DNA of 11,983 nucleotides, taken from positions 5,070 to 17,052 of the forward strand of contig DLSX01000098.1 of assembly GCA_002500765.1 (NCBI GenBank), given 5' to 3'. Positions 1 to 6,381 of the stretch are shown one piece after another. The DNA is from Neorhizobium sp. UBA7851. Its GTDB lineage: Bacteria; Pseudomonadota; Alphaproteobacteria; Rhizobiales; Rhizobiaceae. The notes below the pieces were generated by a model. That model was not told where the DNA came from and did no database searches. It worked only from the letters and a program-made list of their open reading frames with translations. Within the stretch, counting starts at the first letter, position 1; every line of letters starts with the position of its first letter. The position numbers and the translations under genes are program-made.

Positions 1-430
1 TACGTTCCTCCAGTTCCTCCAAGCCTTCCGCACCGACGGCGCAGTGCAGCGTGCCGTTCGTCTCGAGTTCGCAGGCAATTGCGTGCTTTTCGATCAGCTC
101 TCGAACCAGGTAGGGCCCGTTGCCCAGAAGCTCGAGCGCGCGCTCGCCATAATGCTCGCCGAGTTCCTTCGGAAAATCCTCCGGCATGACCCACATGCCG
201 GCATTGATCAGGCCGACATTGCGCCCGGCGCCGCCAAATCCGATTTCGGCTGCCTCCAGCAGCACGACATCGGTGCCGCGCTCGGCCAGATGCAATGCGG
301 CGGAGAGGCCGGTATACCCCCCGCCGACAATCACCACGTCAGCCGTGTTTTTTCCCTTCAGCGGCGACGTCACAGGTGCGGGCGGCGCGGTCCTCTCCCA
401 GAGGCCGTGCGAGCGCGGATCGTTCAGCAT
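1..430 (-). CDS. FAD-dependent oxidoreductase (DadA/OrdL type), N-terminal part
   Basis: Partial gene running off the left edge; 143 N-terminal residues are visible. After a WERTAPPAP leader typical of OrdL/PuuB-like oxidases comes a Rossmann dinucleotide-binding motif, VVIVGGGYTGLSAALHLAERG (about residues 33-53), with the acidic end of beta2 in VVLLEAAEIG and then a GGAGRNVGLINAG segment where the family usually has GASGRNGG. These are hallmarks of the DAO superfamily (FAD-linked oxidation of amino acids or amines such as gamma-glutamylputrescine, glycine or D-amino acids). The substrate cannot be read from the N-terminus. The ATG at 430-428 is preceded by GGGAAC seven bases upstream. It is divergent from the LysR gene starting at 528, across a 97-bp gap, which suggests that regulator controls it. 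Family assignment is solid; the PuuB/OrdL-like subfamily is an inference. Confidence 0.85.
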   Translation of the reverse strand, partial: MLNDPRSHGLWERTAPPAPVTSPLKGKNTADVVIVGGGYTGLSAALHLAERGTDVVLLEAAEIGFGGAGRNVGLINAGMWVMPEDFPKELGEHYGERALELLGNGPYLVRELIEKHAIACELETNGTLHCAVGAEGLEELEER

Positions 431-527
431 CAGTCGTTCCCATTTTTATGGTTTTCCCGACTTTACAGAGGCGTTTTCGCAGTGAATATCGACATAATTT
501 CATCAGGTCATTCGCTGGAGGAATGAC
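431..527. promoter_or_regulatory. Divergent regulator/oxidoreductase intergenic region
   Basis: This 97-bp gap lies between the start codons of the oxidoreductase (minus) and the LysR gene (plus), so it must hold the promoters of both and is the expected site for autoregulation by the LysR protein. It is visibly more AT-rich than its surroundings around 441-505. I see no clean T-N11-A LysR box that I would defend. The Shine-Dalgarno sequence GGAGGA at 517-522 belongs to the LysR gene. Confidence 0.5.
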
Positions 528-1451
528 ATGCTTCCACCGAGACGTTTTCTTCCCTCCTTCTCGCTGCTCTCCGCCTTCGAGGCGGCGGCGCGTACCGGAA
601 GTGTCACCGCTGCAGCCAATGAACTCGGCCTCACACAGAGCGCCGTCAGTCGCCAGATTTCCGCGCTCGAAAATCAGCTCGGCGTGGCGCTGTTTTTGCG
701 CGAGAGACAAACGATCCGGCTGACGCTTGCGGGTGACGCCTATGCGCGCGAAGTTCGCGAGGCGCTCAGGCGTATTTCCAACGCCTCGCTCAACCTGCGG
801 GCCAATCCGGCCGGCGGCACGCTCAACCTCGCCATCCTGCCGTTTTTCGGCACGCGCTGGCTTACCCCGCGGATCGGGAAATTTCTCGATCAGCATCCCG
901 GCATGGTGGTCAATTTGATTACCCGGCTGGAACCGTTCGATTTCCGCTTCGATACGCTCGATGCCGCGATCCATTTCGGCGTAGCGCGTTGGCCGGGTGC
1001 GGCTTTGAGCCTGCTGATGGACGAGGAAACCGTGGCGGCCTGCAGTCCCGAGTTCAAAAACAGGCACCAGCTGTCAGCGCCCGCCGACCTGCTTGCCGCT
1101 CCGCTTCTGCATCTGAGTACGCGGCCCGATGCCTGGGAACTTTGGCTCGGCCGGAACAATGTCCCGTTCGATACCGTGCATGGCATGCTGTTCGACCAGT
1201 TCACCACGATGGTCGAGGCGGCGCGATCCGGCTTGGGCGCGGCACTCCTGCCCCGTTTTCTGATCGAGCGGGAGCTGGAGGATGGCCAGCTTGTGCTTGC
1301 GGCCGAGGCGGAGCCTATGCCGACGGGACAATATTATCTCGCCTATATGCCCGACCGGGCGAGCTACCCGCCGCTCGCCGCCTTTCGTGACTGGATCGCT
1401 GAGGAGATCCGGTCGGATATGCTTGCACCGGCGGCACGCATCGGCCAATAG
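528..1451 (+). CDS. LysR-family transcriptional regulator, GcvA-like
   Basis: A 307-aa protein, the usual length for LysR regulators. Residues about 8-65 form the winged helix-turn-helix: LSAFEAAARTGSVTAAANEL, then LTQSAVSRQISALENQLG and LFLRERQTIRLTLAG, a near-consensus LysR DNA-binding domain of the GcvA/AmpR-like branch (DPF and PHL variants seen elsewhere are absent). Residues about 90-295 fit the periplasmic-binding-like effector domain, including TRWLTPRIGKFLDQHPG and the FTTMVEAARSGLGAALLPRFL stretch near the C-terminal half. It is a cytoplasmic DNA-binding protein acting as a tetramer in known members. The ATG at 528 follows GGAGGA by five bases. The divergent FAD oxidoreductase is the probable target; the effector is unknown. 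Confidence 0.93.
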   Translation: MLPPRRFLPSFSLLSAFEAAARTGSVTAAANELGLTQSAVSRQISALENQLGVALFLRERQTIRLTLAGDAYAREVREALRRISNASLNLRANPAGGTLNLAILPFFGTRWLTPRIGKFLDQHPGMVVNLITRLEPFDFRFDTLDAAIHFGVARWPGAALSLLMDEETVAACSPEFKNRHQLSAPADLLAAPLLHLSTRPDAWELWLGRNNVPFDTVHGMLFDQFTTMVEAARSGLGAALLPRFLIERELEDGQLVLAAEAEPMPTGQYYLAYMPDRASYPPLAAFRDWIAEEIRSDMLAPAARIGQ

Positions 1452-1519
1452 TCGGTCACGCATTTTTCGCGGCGTTAACAGCCGGTCCATCAGTCAGTCC
1501 ACAAAGGCTAAGCGAACCC

Positions 1520-1756
1520 ATGAAGCCAATCTTCCTGCAGCTCCGCTGCAAGCCCGGCAAGACCTACGAGGTTGCCGATGCCATCTACAAGACGGAGCTG
1601 GTCTCCGAGCTTTATTCCACCAGCGGCGAATGGGATCTTTTGCTCAAGGTCTATATCAGCGACGAGGCCGAGATCGGCCGTTTCGTCAACGAGAAGATCG
1701 CCTGCATTCCGGGCATCGAACGGTCGCTGACGACGATCACCTTTACGGCCTTCTGA
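1520..1756 (+). CDS. Stand-alone Lrp/AsnC effector-binding (RAM) domain protein
   Basis: A 78-aa protein consisting only of the alpha-beta RAM/ACT-like ligand domain of Lrp/AsnC regulators: FLQLRCKPGKTYEVADAIYK at the first strand and helix, SGEWDLLLKVYISDEAEIG in the middle, and PGIERSLTTITFTAF as the last strand. The N-terminal helix-turn-helix of full Lrp proteins (about 150 aa) is absent. The ATG at 1520 directly starts the RAM fold, so this is not a truncation artefact of start choice. Known stand-alone RAM proteins (SraM type) oligomerise and bind amino acids, and may pair with full-length Lrp proteins. It lies 68 bp downstream of the LysR gene on the same strand and is followed by a hairpin terminator. 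Its ribosome-binding site is weak (AAGG at 1503-1506 is too far to be convincing). Ligand unknown. Confidence 0.87.
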   Translation: MKPIFLQLRCKPGKTYEVADAIYKTELVSELYSTSGEWDLLLKVYISDEAEIGRFVNEKIACIPGIERSLTTITFTAF

Positions 1757-1786
1757 GCCGGAATTCGTGCAACAGACGACCAAAAC

Positions 1787-1811
1787 AAAAGCCGCCTCGA
1801 GGGCGGCTTTT
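1787..1811 (+). terminator. Rho-independent terminator, possibly bidirectional
   Basis: AAAAGCCGCC and GGCGGCTTTT form a stem around a short loop, with T's on the 3' side for plus-strand transcription and A's on the 5' side, so it could also act on the minus strand. It lies 31 bp after the RAM-domain gene and just past the stop codon of the convergent 65-aa gene, exactly where a shared terminator belongs. Confidence 0.88.
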
Positions 1812-1834
1812 CTGCATCTGGGTTTCGGACGCGT

Positions 1835-2032
1835 TTATACATGTGCGACCGGTGCCGAATTTCTCGATGCGACCAGTCTGCTGATCGCTGCGCGCACGTC
1901 GTCGGCCGAATCGAAACGCTGTTCGTCGAGGTCGATGACGTGATATTTCACCGCGATGAATTTCAAACGGTCTTCATCCGGGATCACGATGCCGACGGCT
2001 TCGCCGGCGAATTTGATGACTTGCTTCTGCAT
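1835..2032 (-). CDS. Small hypothetical protein, 65 aa
   Basis: I do not recognise a named family. From the ATG at 2032-2030, which has CGGGAG seven bases upstream, the protein is 65 aa: it begins MQKQVIKFAGEAVGIVIPDE, continues with an FIAVKYHVIDLDEQRF segment, and ends in a helix-like DDVRAAISRLV stretch with a polar tail. The alternation of short hydrophobic strands and one amphipathic helix suggests a small globular cytoplasmic alpha-beta protein; no signal peptide, membrane segment or metal motif is visible. An in-frame ATG at 2071 would add 13 residues but has no ribosome-binding site. The gene is convergent with the RAM-domain gene and may share its terminator. The composition is normal for coding sequence here, so I think the gene is real. 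Confidence 0.65.
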   Translation of the reverse strand: MQKQVIKFAGEAVGIVIPDEDRLKFIAVKYHVIDLDEQRFDSADDVRAAISRLVASRNSAPVAHV

Positions 2033-2110
2033 GGGTAAACTCCCGTATTGGCTGCAGAGCATGCAGCGCAAAACGAATGATAATTTCAGGAACGAATTGA
2101 ACCGGAAGCG

Positions 2111-2203
2111 TTACATTCGACAGCACGGAAGGGAGCAGCGATCCGTGCTATTCACATCGAGCGCATGCCGATCGAAGGCGATGACGCGTGTAGTCTCAGA
2201 CAT
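2111..2203 (-). CDS. Possible 30-aa small protein or leader peptide
   Basis: An ORF of 30 codons begins with ATG at 2203-2201. It is preceded by AGAAGGGGAG, with GGGGAG ending four bases before the start, one of the best Shine-Dalgarno matches in the window. The peptide starts MSETTRVIAFDRHALDV and ends in a cysteine-rich CSLPCCRM. There is no transmembrane segment. It lies 78 bp upstream of the 65-aa hypothetical gene on the same strand and could be a leader peptide or its partner in a small operon. I recognise no family. The evidence is the ribosome-binding site and context only, so this remains tentative. Confidence 0.35.
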   Translation of the reverse strand: MSETTRVIAFDRHALDVNSTDRCSLPCCRM

Positions 2204-2235
2204 GTCACTCCCCTTCTCAAGCGTTGCGCGATAAC

Positions 2236-2255
2236 GTCAGAATCGATTTTCTGAC
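2236..2255. promoter_or_regulatory. Palindromic site, candidate operator
   Basis: GTCAGAA and TTCTGAC are perfect inverted 7-bp arms around a 6-bp centre, and the inner AATCGATT is itself a palindrome. The site lies 33-52 bp upstream of the start of the possible 30-aa ORF, a position suited to a dimeric repressor or activator. No regulator is assigned. Confidence 0.4.
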
Positions 2256-2340
2256 CACCAATCACTCTAGCCAAAACGCGCCGAGCGATCAATGAAATCC
2301 TATTTAGACAGAATATTTTTCTGCATGATGACAGGAGAAA

Positions 2341-2374
2341 GGCGATATTGTGAAATTACGTTCGCAATATCGCC
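2341..2374. repeat. 10-bp perfect inverted repeat (terminator or operator)
   Basis: GGCGATATTG at 2341-2350 and CAATATCGCC at 2365-2374 are perfect inverted arms around a 14-nt loop, with one further near-pair inside. On the minus strand it lies 68 nt past the stop codon of the 891-aa gene and is followed by TTTCTCC, so it may act as a weak intrinsic terminator. The AT-rich arms and long loop fit a protein-binding site equally well. Confidence 0.55.
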
Positions 2375-2441
2375 GGTTGCTCCAGCCAAGCTAATCTAGG
2401 TAGCGATGCTCCCCAGACAAGGGTTGGCTGCAAGTAAAATT

Positions 2442-5117
2442 CTATCCGAGGGGAAGCCTCAGGACATTTCGGAGATGATCGAGGCAAAGGTCTATGCTTG
2501 CCTCGCTGACGCAAAGCGGCGGTGCAAGGATCAACCTGCCGGATTGATCGAGATCGTGCAGGACATGGCCGTCGAGAGCGTCCCAGGGCTCCGCGCTTTC
2601 GTCTTTCAGTTGTATTCTCCACCATAGTCCGCGGCCTGCGATCACTTCGATGCGGTCACTTTCGCCGGCAAGTTGCCGCAGTCCTTTTTCCAGAACCTCG
2701 CCCATGGCCGTCGCATTCGCCTGCAGGTTCTCGTCCGCCAGGACTTTCAGCGCCGCCAGTGCGGTGGCGGCGTCGACCGGAGATACCGGGGCTGCGAGTG
2801 GCGCAAGGCTTTCGGCAAGCTCTTCCCTGCAGAAGACGACAGATAGCCTGCCTGCATCGCAACCGCCCGCCAGCAGAAAATCCGCCGCCAGGGTCTCGTT
2901 TTCGATAGCCCAGAAGGTCTTGCCGAGACGCCTGTAACCGGTCTGCGTTTCGTCCGCGATAACCAGCCTGCCGTCCTCCTTTGCAGCAGTCACCTGTTCC
3001 GCCAGGTCGGCAAGGCCCGGAAGCGGTTCGAGGACAAGAGGCATGGCGCCGTCATACCGTTCCGTCCGTTCGCTGACCTCGGCATAGGAAAGCTCTTCCT
3101 CGTCCCGTGTCTCGCCGGCTTCTTCCGCTGCGTCGTTCTCCTGGTAGGCGGCGATCACCGCTCTTTCCTCCGTCGTCTCCCGGGTCCTGGCAACTTCCGT
3201 CATCGCTTCCATTGCAGCCCGTCGGTCCTCGAACAGGACCACGTCGGTAAAGCCGGCCGGAGCGATCTGCGCCAGCGCCTGCCTCAGGGCTTCCGCCTCG
3301 ACGCTTCCGTCATGCGCCGTGGTGAGCCTTAAAGATTGCTGGTAGCCGGCGGCGGCTATCGACGGGTGTGCGTGGCCGATCAGAGGTGCCTTGCCACCGA
3401 AATCCAGAAATGCCGAGCCGGTCTCGTCATAAACGAATTCGCGCCAACCCCGAACTTCCCGGCCCGAGATTACGGGCGGAGCATCGCAATCGATCCCGAG
3501 AAGGGGCGAGGGCGAAGGGGCCAGGCGTCCCCATATGGCAGCCTCTGATGGCCGGCAAAACAGGGGTGGATGGTTGTCGGGATCCCGCGACAGCCTCAGG
3601 CGCAGCCCTCCGACCGAATCGGCTGCACCGGCCACCGTTCCGAGCTGGTCGCCCGCCTTGATCTCCATTCCTTCCGTCACCGTCGTTTCCAGGCCTTCGA
3701 CCAGCAATGTCACAGCTTCGCCACGCAGCGAAAGTTGCGGGGACAGATGTATCACCATGCCGTCGAAGGGAGCGACGAGGGCGGCTCCCGTCGGAAGGCA
3801 GATATCCACATGAAGGGCGACGTTTCGCGGCTCTTTCCCTGTCGTGTCCGGCTTGCTTCTGGACAGGCGATATTCGCCGTAACGCGTGCTGCCCATGCCC
3901 GTCTCCCAGGCCGCGCGGGCCAGAAGCCTCCAGTCGCAGTCGGGGTCGGTCCAATTGCCGCTGTGAAACAGCGGGCTTGCGGGGCTCAGGTCGACGAGCC
4001 TTATCTTGCCCGCCTCGATATCCGGCAGGAACAGGCCCAGCTCGAGCGGATCCGGCTCGATCCTGCAGGCTTCGAGGATACAGGCATGCATATATTCCGT
4101 TGTGAACGTCGAGGCATTGGTCAGAATCTGGCGTCGTTCCCTGGCTTCCTCGGCTGCCGCGTCGTCTTCCGGTGACTGGGCATGGATGTTTTCGGCATGG
4201 GCTGCCGAAAACGCGATATCGGCGATCACGAGCGGCCAGAGCGCCTCCATCTCGGCCGCATTCAACGGATCGATCGAATGATAGCCGGTAACGGCCGGCA
4301 GGATCGATGCCGGCTCGCCTGCCTGGCTGGCGAGAATGCGGGCGCAGGTCTTGGCCAGCGCCGATACGTACCAGCTTCGCGAAAGGCCACCGAGATTGGT
4401 AATGCCGGTCGGATACCAGTCCACGTCATCCGTCTCGCCAACCAGATCTCCGGCGCCAAGGTCCGGGATCACAAGCCCGATGCGAAATTCCGATGTCAGC
4501 GGATGAATACGGCGCAGGGCGGCCACCATGGCGCGGGCAATCATGTCGCGCGCTTCCTGGTCGGCTACCGCGGAAAGAAGCGAGACCGTGCGTGGCCCCG
4601 CCTTGCGCAAGTCGTCCTCATGCTCGCCTTTCCAGATGTCGGGATCGAAATCCTGAAGGCTATTCACCAGGCTGGCGAGCAGGGCGCCGAGTGCTGCGGC
4701 GGTTTCTTCCGTCACGTCCCGGTCCTGCGGTGTTGGGTCGCCATCGAGAACCGTCAGCAATCGAAGAACACGCTCCCTGCCGCCGATTTCCGTCGTCAGA
4801 ACGTCTGCCCCGTCCTTGGTGACGACCGGTTCGGGCACCTGCGGGCCGTCGGGGCTGCGGGTTATGTGGCGCATCACCTCGTGCTCCACCCGCAAGGCCT
4901 GCTCTTCTTCCGCATCCCGCAGGTCGAGGAAATACCGCAGGTGGCCATTGTCGACCAGATATCCGAGGCCCTGATCCTCCTCCACCGGAAAGACCTGGCC
5001 GGAAAGACCCCAATGGTCGCGCAGCACCGCCTCGATCGTGTCCAGCGACACGTTGTCGGCCCGCTCATCGGCAATCACGGGGGTATCGAGTAGTTCGGAC
5101 GTTTCGTCGCCTGGCAT
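2442..5117 (-). CDS. Three-domain protein (APH-like kinase / M23-like / class III aminotransferase-like), apparently catalytically degenerate
   Basis: An 891-aa cytoplasmic-looking protein with the architecture of the large bacterial phosphotransferase-M23-aminotransferase fusions. Residues about 25-310 resemble an APH/ChoK kinase (WGLSGQVFPVEEDQG at 36, VLRLLTVLDGDP at 117, the GYHSIDPLNAAEMEALWPLV region at 278). The usual LKI lysine reads LDL (D65), and the HGD catalytic loop appears as IPD (217-219). Residues about 410-540 resemble an M23 lysostaphin domain (ALVAPFDGMVIHL at 446), but the HxxxD motif reads ALHVD and the HLH motif reads RLRL (506-509). Residues about 560-891 resemble class III aminotransferases: YDETGSAFLDFGG at 563 and IADETQTGYRRLGK at 720, with the PLP-ring Asp (D722) kept. 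The PLP lysine aligns with G752, and the SGSEA and HG segments are replaced by an acidic stretch (about 657-688). Intact fusions are about 1000 aa. No stop or frameshift is visible. It is probably a pseudoenzyme paralogue; purU is upstream. Confidence 0.8.
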   Translation of the reverse strand: MPGDETSELLDTPVIADERADNVSLDTIEAVLRDHWGLSGQVFPVEEDQGLGYLVDNGHLRYFLDLRDAEEEQALRVEHEVMRHITRSPDGPQVPEPVVTKDGADVLTTEIGGRERVLRLLTVLDGDPTPQDRDVTEETAAALGALLASLVNSLQDFDPDIWKGEHEDDLRKAGPRTVSLLSAVADQEARDMIARAMVAALRRIHPLTSEFRIGLVIPDLGAGDLVGETDDVDWYPTGITNLGGLSRSWYVSALAKTCARILASQAGEPASILPAVTGYHSIDPLNAAEMEALWPLVIADIAFSAAHAENIHAQSPEDDAAAEEARERRQILTNASTFTTEYMHACILEACRIEPDPLELGLFLPDIEAGKIRLVDLSPASPLFHSGNWTDPDCDWRLLARAAWETGMGSTRYGEYRLSRSKPDTTGKEPRNVALHVDICLPTGAALVAPFDGMVIHLSPQLSLRGEAVTLLVEGLETTVTEGMEIKAGDQLGTVAGAADSVGGLRLRLSRDPDNHPPLFCRPSEAAIWGRLAPSPSPLLGIDCDAPPVISGREVRGWREFVYDETGSAFLDFGGKAPLIGHAHPSIAAAGYQQSLRLTTAHDGSVEAEALRQALAQIAPAGFTDVVLFEDRRAAMEAMTEVARTRETTEERAVIAAYQENDAAEEAGETRDEEELSYAEVSERTERYDGAMPLVLEPLPGLADLAEQVTAAKEDGRLVIADETQTGYRRLGKTFWAIENETLAADFLLAGGCDAGRLSVVFCREELAESLAPLAAPVSPVDAATALAALKVLADENLQANATAMGEVLEKGLRQLAGESDRIEVIAGRGLWWRIQLKDESAEPWDALDGHVLHDLDQSGRLILAPPLCVSEASIDLCLDHLRNVLRLPLG

Positions 5118-5120
5118 TCT

Positions 5121-5129
5121 CACTCTCCG
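5121..5129 (-). promoter_or_regulatory. Shine-Dalgarno site deciding the start of the 891-aa protein
   Basis: On the minus strand CCGGAGAG sits about seven bases before the ATG at 5117-5115 (protein starting MPGDETSELLD). The in-frame ATG 57 bases upstream (5174) would add 19 residues (MDAAFACAILTSRF...) that do not belong to the domain family, and has no comparable site. I therefore place the start at 5117. Confidence 0.7.
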
Positions 5130-5212
5130 GTAGAACCTTGACGTGAGGATAGCGCAGGCAAACGCCGCGTCCATAGGGCTTTTCAGCCTTTATCTGGGTG
5201 ATTTATGGCAAT

Positions 5213-6100
5213 CTATCCCATGCGCTCGGATGCGTAGGAACCCGGACTTGGCGGGAATACGACGGTGCGGTTGCCGTTGATGAAGGTCCGGTGGTGGATA
5301 TGCGCATGGATGGCGCGCGCCAGGACCTGACTTTCGACGTCGCGACCCAGCGAAACGTAGTCGTCCGGCGACTGTGCATGGGTCACACGTACCGTGTCCT
5401 GCTCGATGATCGGGCCTTCGTCGAGATCGGCGGTGACGTAATGCGCGGTTGCGCCGATCAGCTTCACGCCACGCTGGTAAGCCTGTTTGTAAGGATTGGC
5501 GCCCTTGAAGCTCGGCAGGAAGGAGTGGTGGATGTTGATGATCCTGCCCGACATTTTCGTGCAGAGCTGGTCGGACAGAACCTGCATGTAACGTGCCAGC
5601 ACGACAAGCTCGGTGCCGCTCGTCTCGACGACTTCCATCAGTTGCGCTTCGGCCTGCGGCTTGTTTTCCTTCGTCACCTTGATGTGGTGGAAGGGGATGT
5701 CATTGTTGACCACCAGTTTCTGGTAGTCGAAGTGGTTGGACACGACGCCGACGATATCGATCGGCAATGCGCCGATCTTCCAGCGATAGAGAAGGTCGTT
5801 CAGGCAGTGGCCGAAACGGGAGACCATCAGCAGGACCTTCATCCGTTCAGCCTGGTCGAAGACATCCCAATCCATGCCGAATTTTTCCGCCACAGGCGCA
5901 AATCCGGAAAGCAAGGCGTCGCGCTCGGCGCCCTGTTCGGAGATGAAGCTGACCCGCATGAAGAACTTGCCGGTATCCAGGTCGTCGAACTGCGACGAAT
6001 CGATGATGTTGCAGCCCTTTTCGGCAAGGAATCCGGATATCGCCGCGACGATTCCCCGTGTGGATCTGCACGATACGGTCAGGACATAATTCTTCATCAT
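5213..6100 (-). CDS. purU: Formyltetrahydrofolate deformylase
   Basis: A 295-aa enzyme that hydrolyses 10-formyltetrahydrofolate to formate and tetrahydrofolate in the cytoplasm, balancing the one-carbon pool and feeding formate to PurT-type purine synthesis. Residues 1-80 are an ACT regulatory domain (YVLTVSCRSTRGIVAAISGF, then CNIIDSSQFDD). The family signature ERMKVLLMVSRFGHCLNDLL starts at residue 85, and the formyltransferase-like domain follows. Catalytic residues are visible as N189 and H191 in INIHHSFLPSFKGANPY and D227 in DLDEGPII, matching the Asn-His-Asp triad of PurN/PurU. Length and motifs are full and intact. It starts at the first of two tandem ATGs, with AGGGGA nine bases upstream. 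The 891-aa gene follows 95 bp downstream on the same strand, possibly cotranscribed. It is divergent from the GH5 gene. Confidence 0.96.
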   Translation of the reverse strand: MMKNYVLTVSCRSTRGIVAAISGFLAEKGCNIIDSSQFDDLDTGKFFMRVSFISEQGAERDALLSGFAPVAEKFGMDWDVFDQAERMKVLLMVSRFGHCLNDLLYRWKIGALPIDIVGVVSNHFDYQKLVVNNDIPFHHIKVTKENKPQAEAQLMEVVETSGTELVVLARYMQVLSDQLCTKMSGRIINIHHSFLPSFKGANPYKQAYQRGVKLIGATAHYVTADLDEGPIIEQDTVRVTHAQSPDDYVSLGRDVESQVLARAIHAHIHHRTFINGNRTVVFPPSPGSYASERMG

Positions 6101-6378
6101 TCGTCGTTTCCCCTGCGCTCAAGCTGGCATCAATGCCCTATACGTGATGACAGCCGATTGAAACTGCGCGGGTTGTCCGGTTGTCATTTTTCTTCGGCCG
6201 GTGACGCTTGTCATCATCCCCGGCTGCGTCACATTAGGCGCGGCGGTGCAAAATTCCGTTCCCATTGCGTCTTTCGCGGGCGCAAGACCGCCGTGAGAGG
6301 ATGTGGTGCGCTCGCATGGCCATTAGCGATTTCATAAGTTGCTGGTGCGAGGGTACCGCGCGATATGGGAGACGACGT
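6101..6378. promoter_or_regulatory. Divergent purU / GH5 intergenic region
   Basis: This 278-bp gap must carry the promoters of purU (minus) and the GH5 gene (plus). It contains an inverted pair, GTGACGC at 6201-6207 and GCGTCAC at 6226-6232 (7-bp perfect arms, 25-bp centre-to-centre spacing), a plausible dimer-binding site. I see no glycine, THF or other riboswitch consensus in front of purU. In-frame ATG codons at 6301 and 6316 could extend the GH5 protein but lack usable ribosome-binding sites. Confidence 0.45.
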
Positions 6379-6381
6379 GTG
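6367..6381 (+). promoter_or_regulatory. Ribosome-binding site and GTG start of the GH5 gene
   Basis: GGGAGA at 6367-6372 is followed after six bases by GTG at 6379-6381. The reading frame is open to 6265, but residues upstream of this GTG (cysteine- and arginine-rich) are not signal-peptide-like, whereas translation from the GTG gives a textbook signal sequence. Confidence 0.65.

Larger units (their letters stand above)
2033..2441. other. 409-bp intergenic region with possible small ORF and palindromes
   Basis: No gene above about 65 aa is convincing here. The region is clearly more AT-rich than the flanking genes (notably 2270-2370). It contains a possible 30-aa ORF with a strong Shine-Dalgarno sequence (2111-2203, minus), an 18-20 bp palindromic site just upstream of it (2236-2255), and a 10-bp-arm inverted repeat (2341-2374). 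It lies between the 3' end of the 891-aa gene and the 5' end of the 65-aa gene, both on the minus strand, so it should hold the terminator of the first and the promoter of the second. Confidence 0.6.

Noticed and set aside
4182..5093. 303-codon open frame on the plus strand within the 891-aa gene
   Set aside because: Antisense shadow; the minus-strand frame shows domain motifs across this whole stretch.
5118..5174. N-terminal extension of the 891-aa protein from the upstream ATG
   Set aside because: The downstream ATG has a good Shine-Dalgarno site; the extra 19 residues look like translated leader.
5198..6337. Long open frame on the plus strand, opposite purU
   Set aside because: It is the antisense shadow of a perfectly conserved purU; its translation has no recognisable domain and is typical of high-GC antisense frames.
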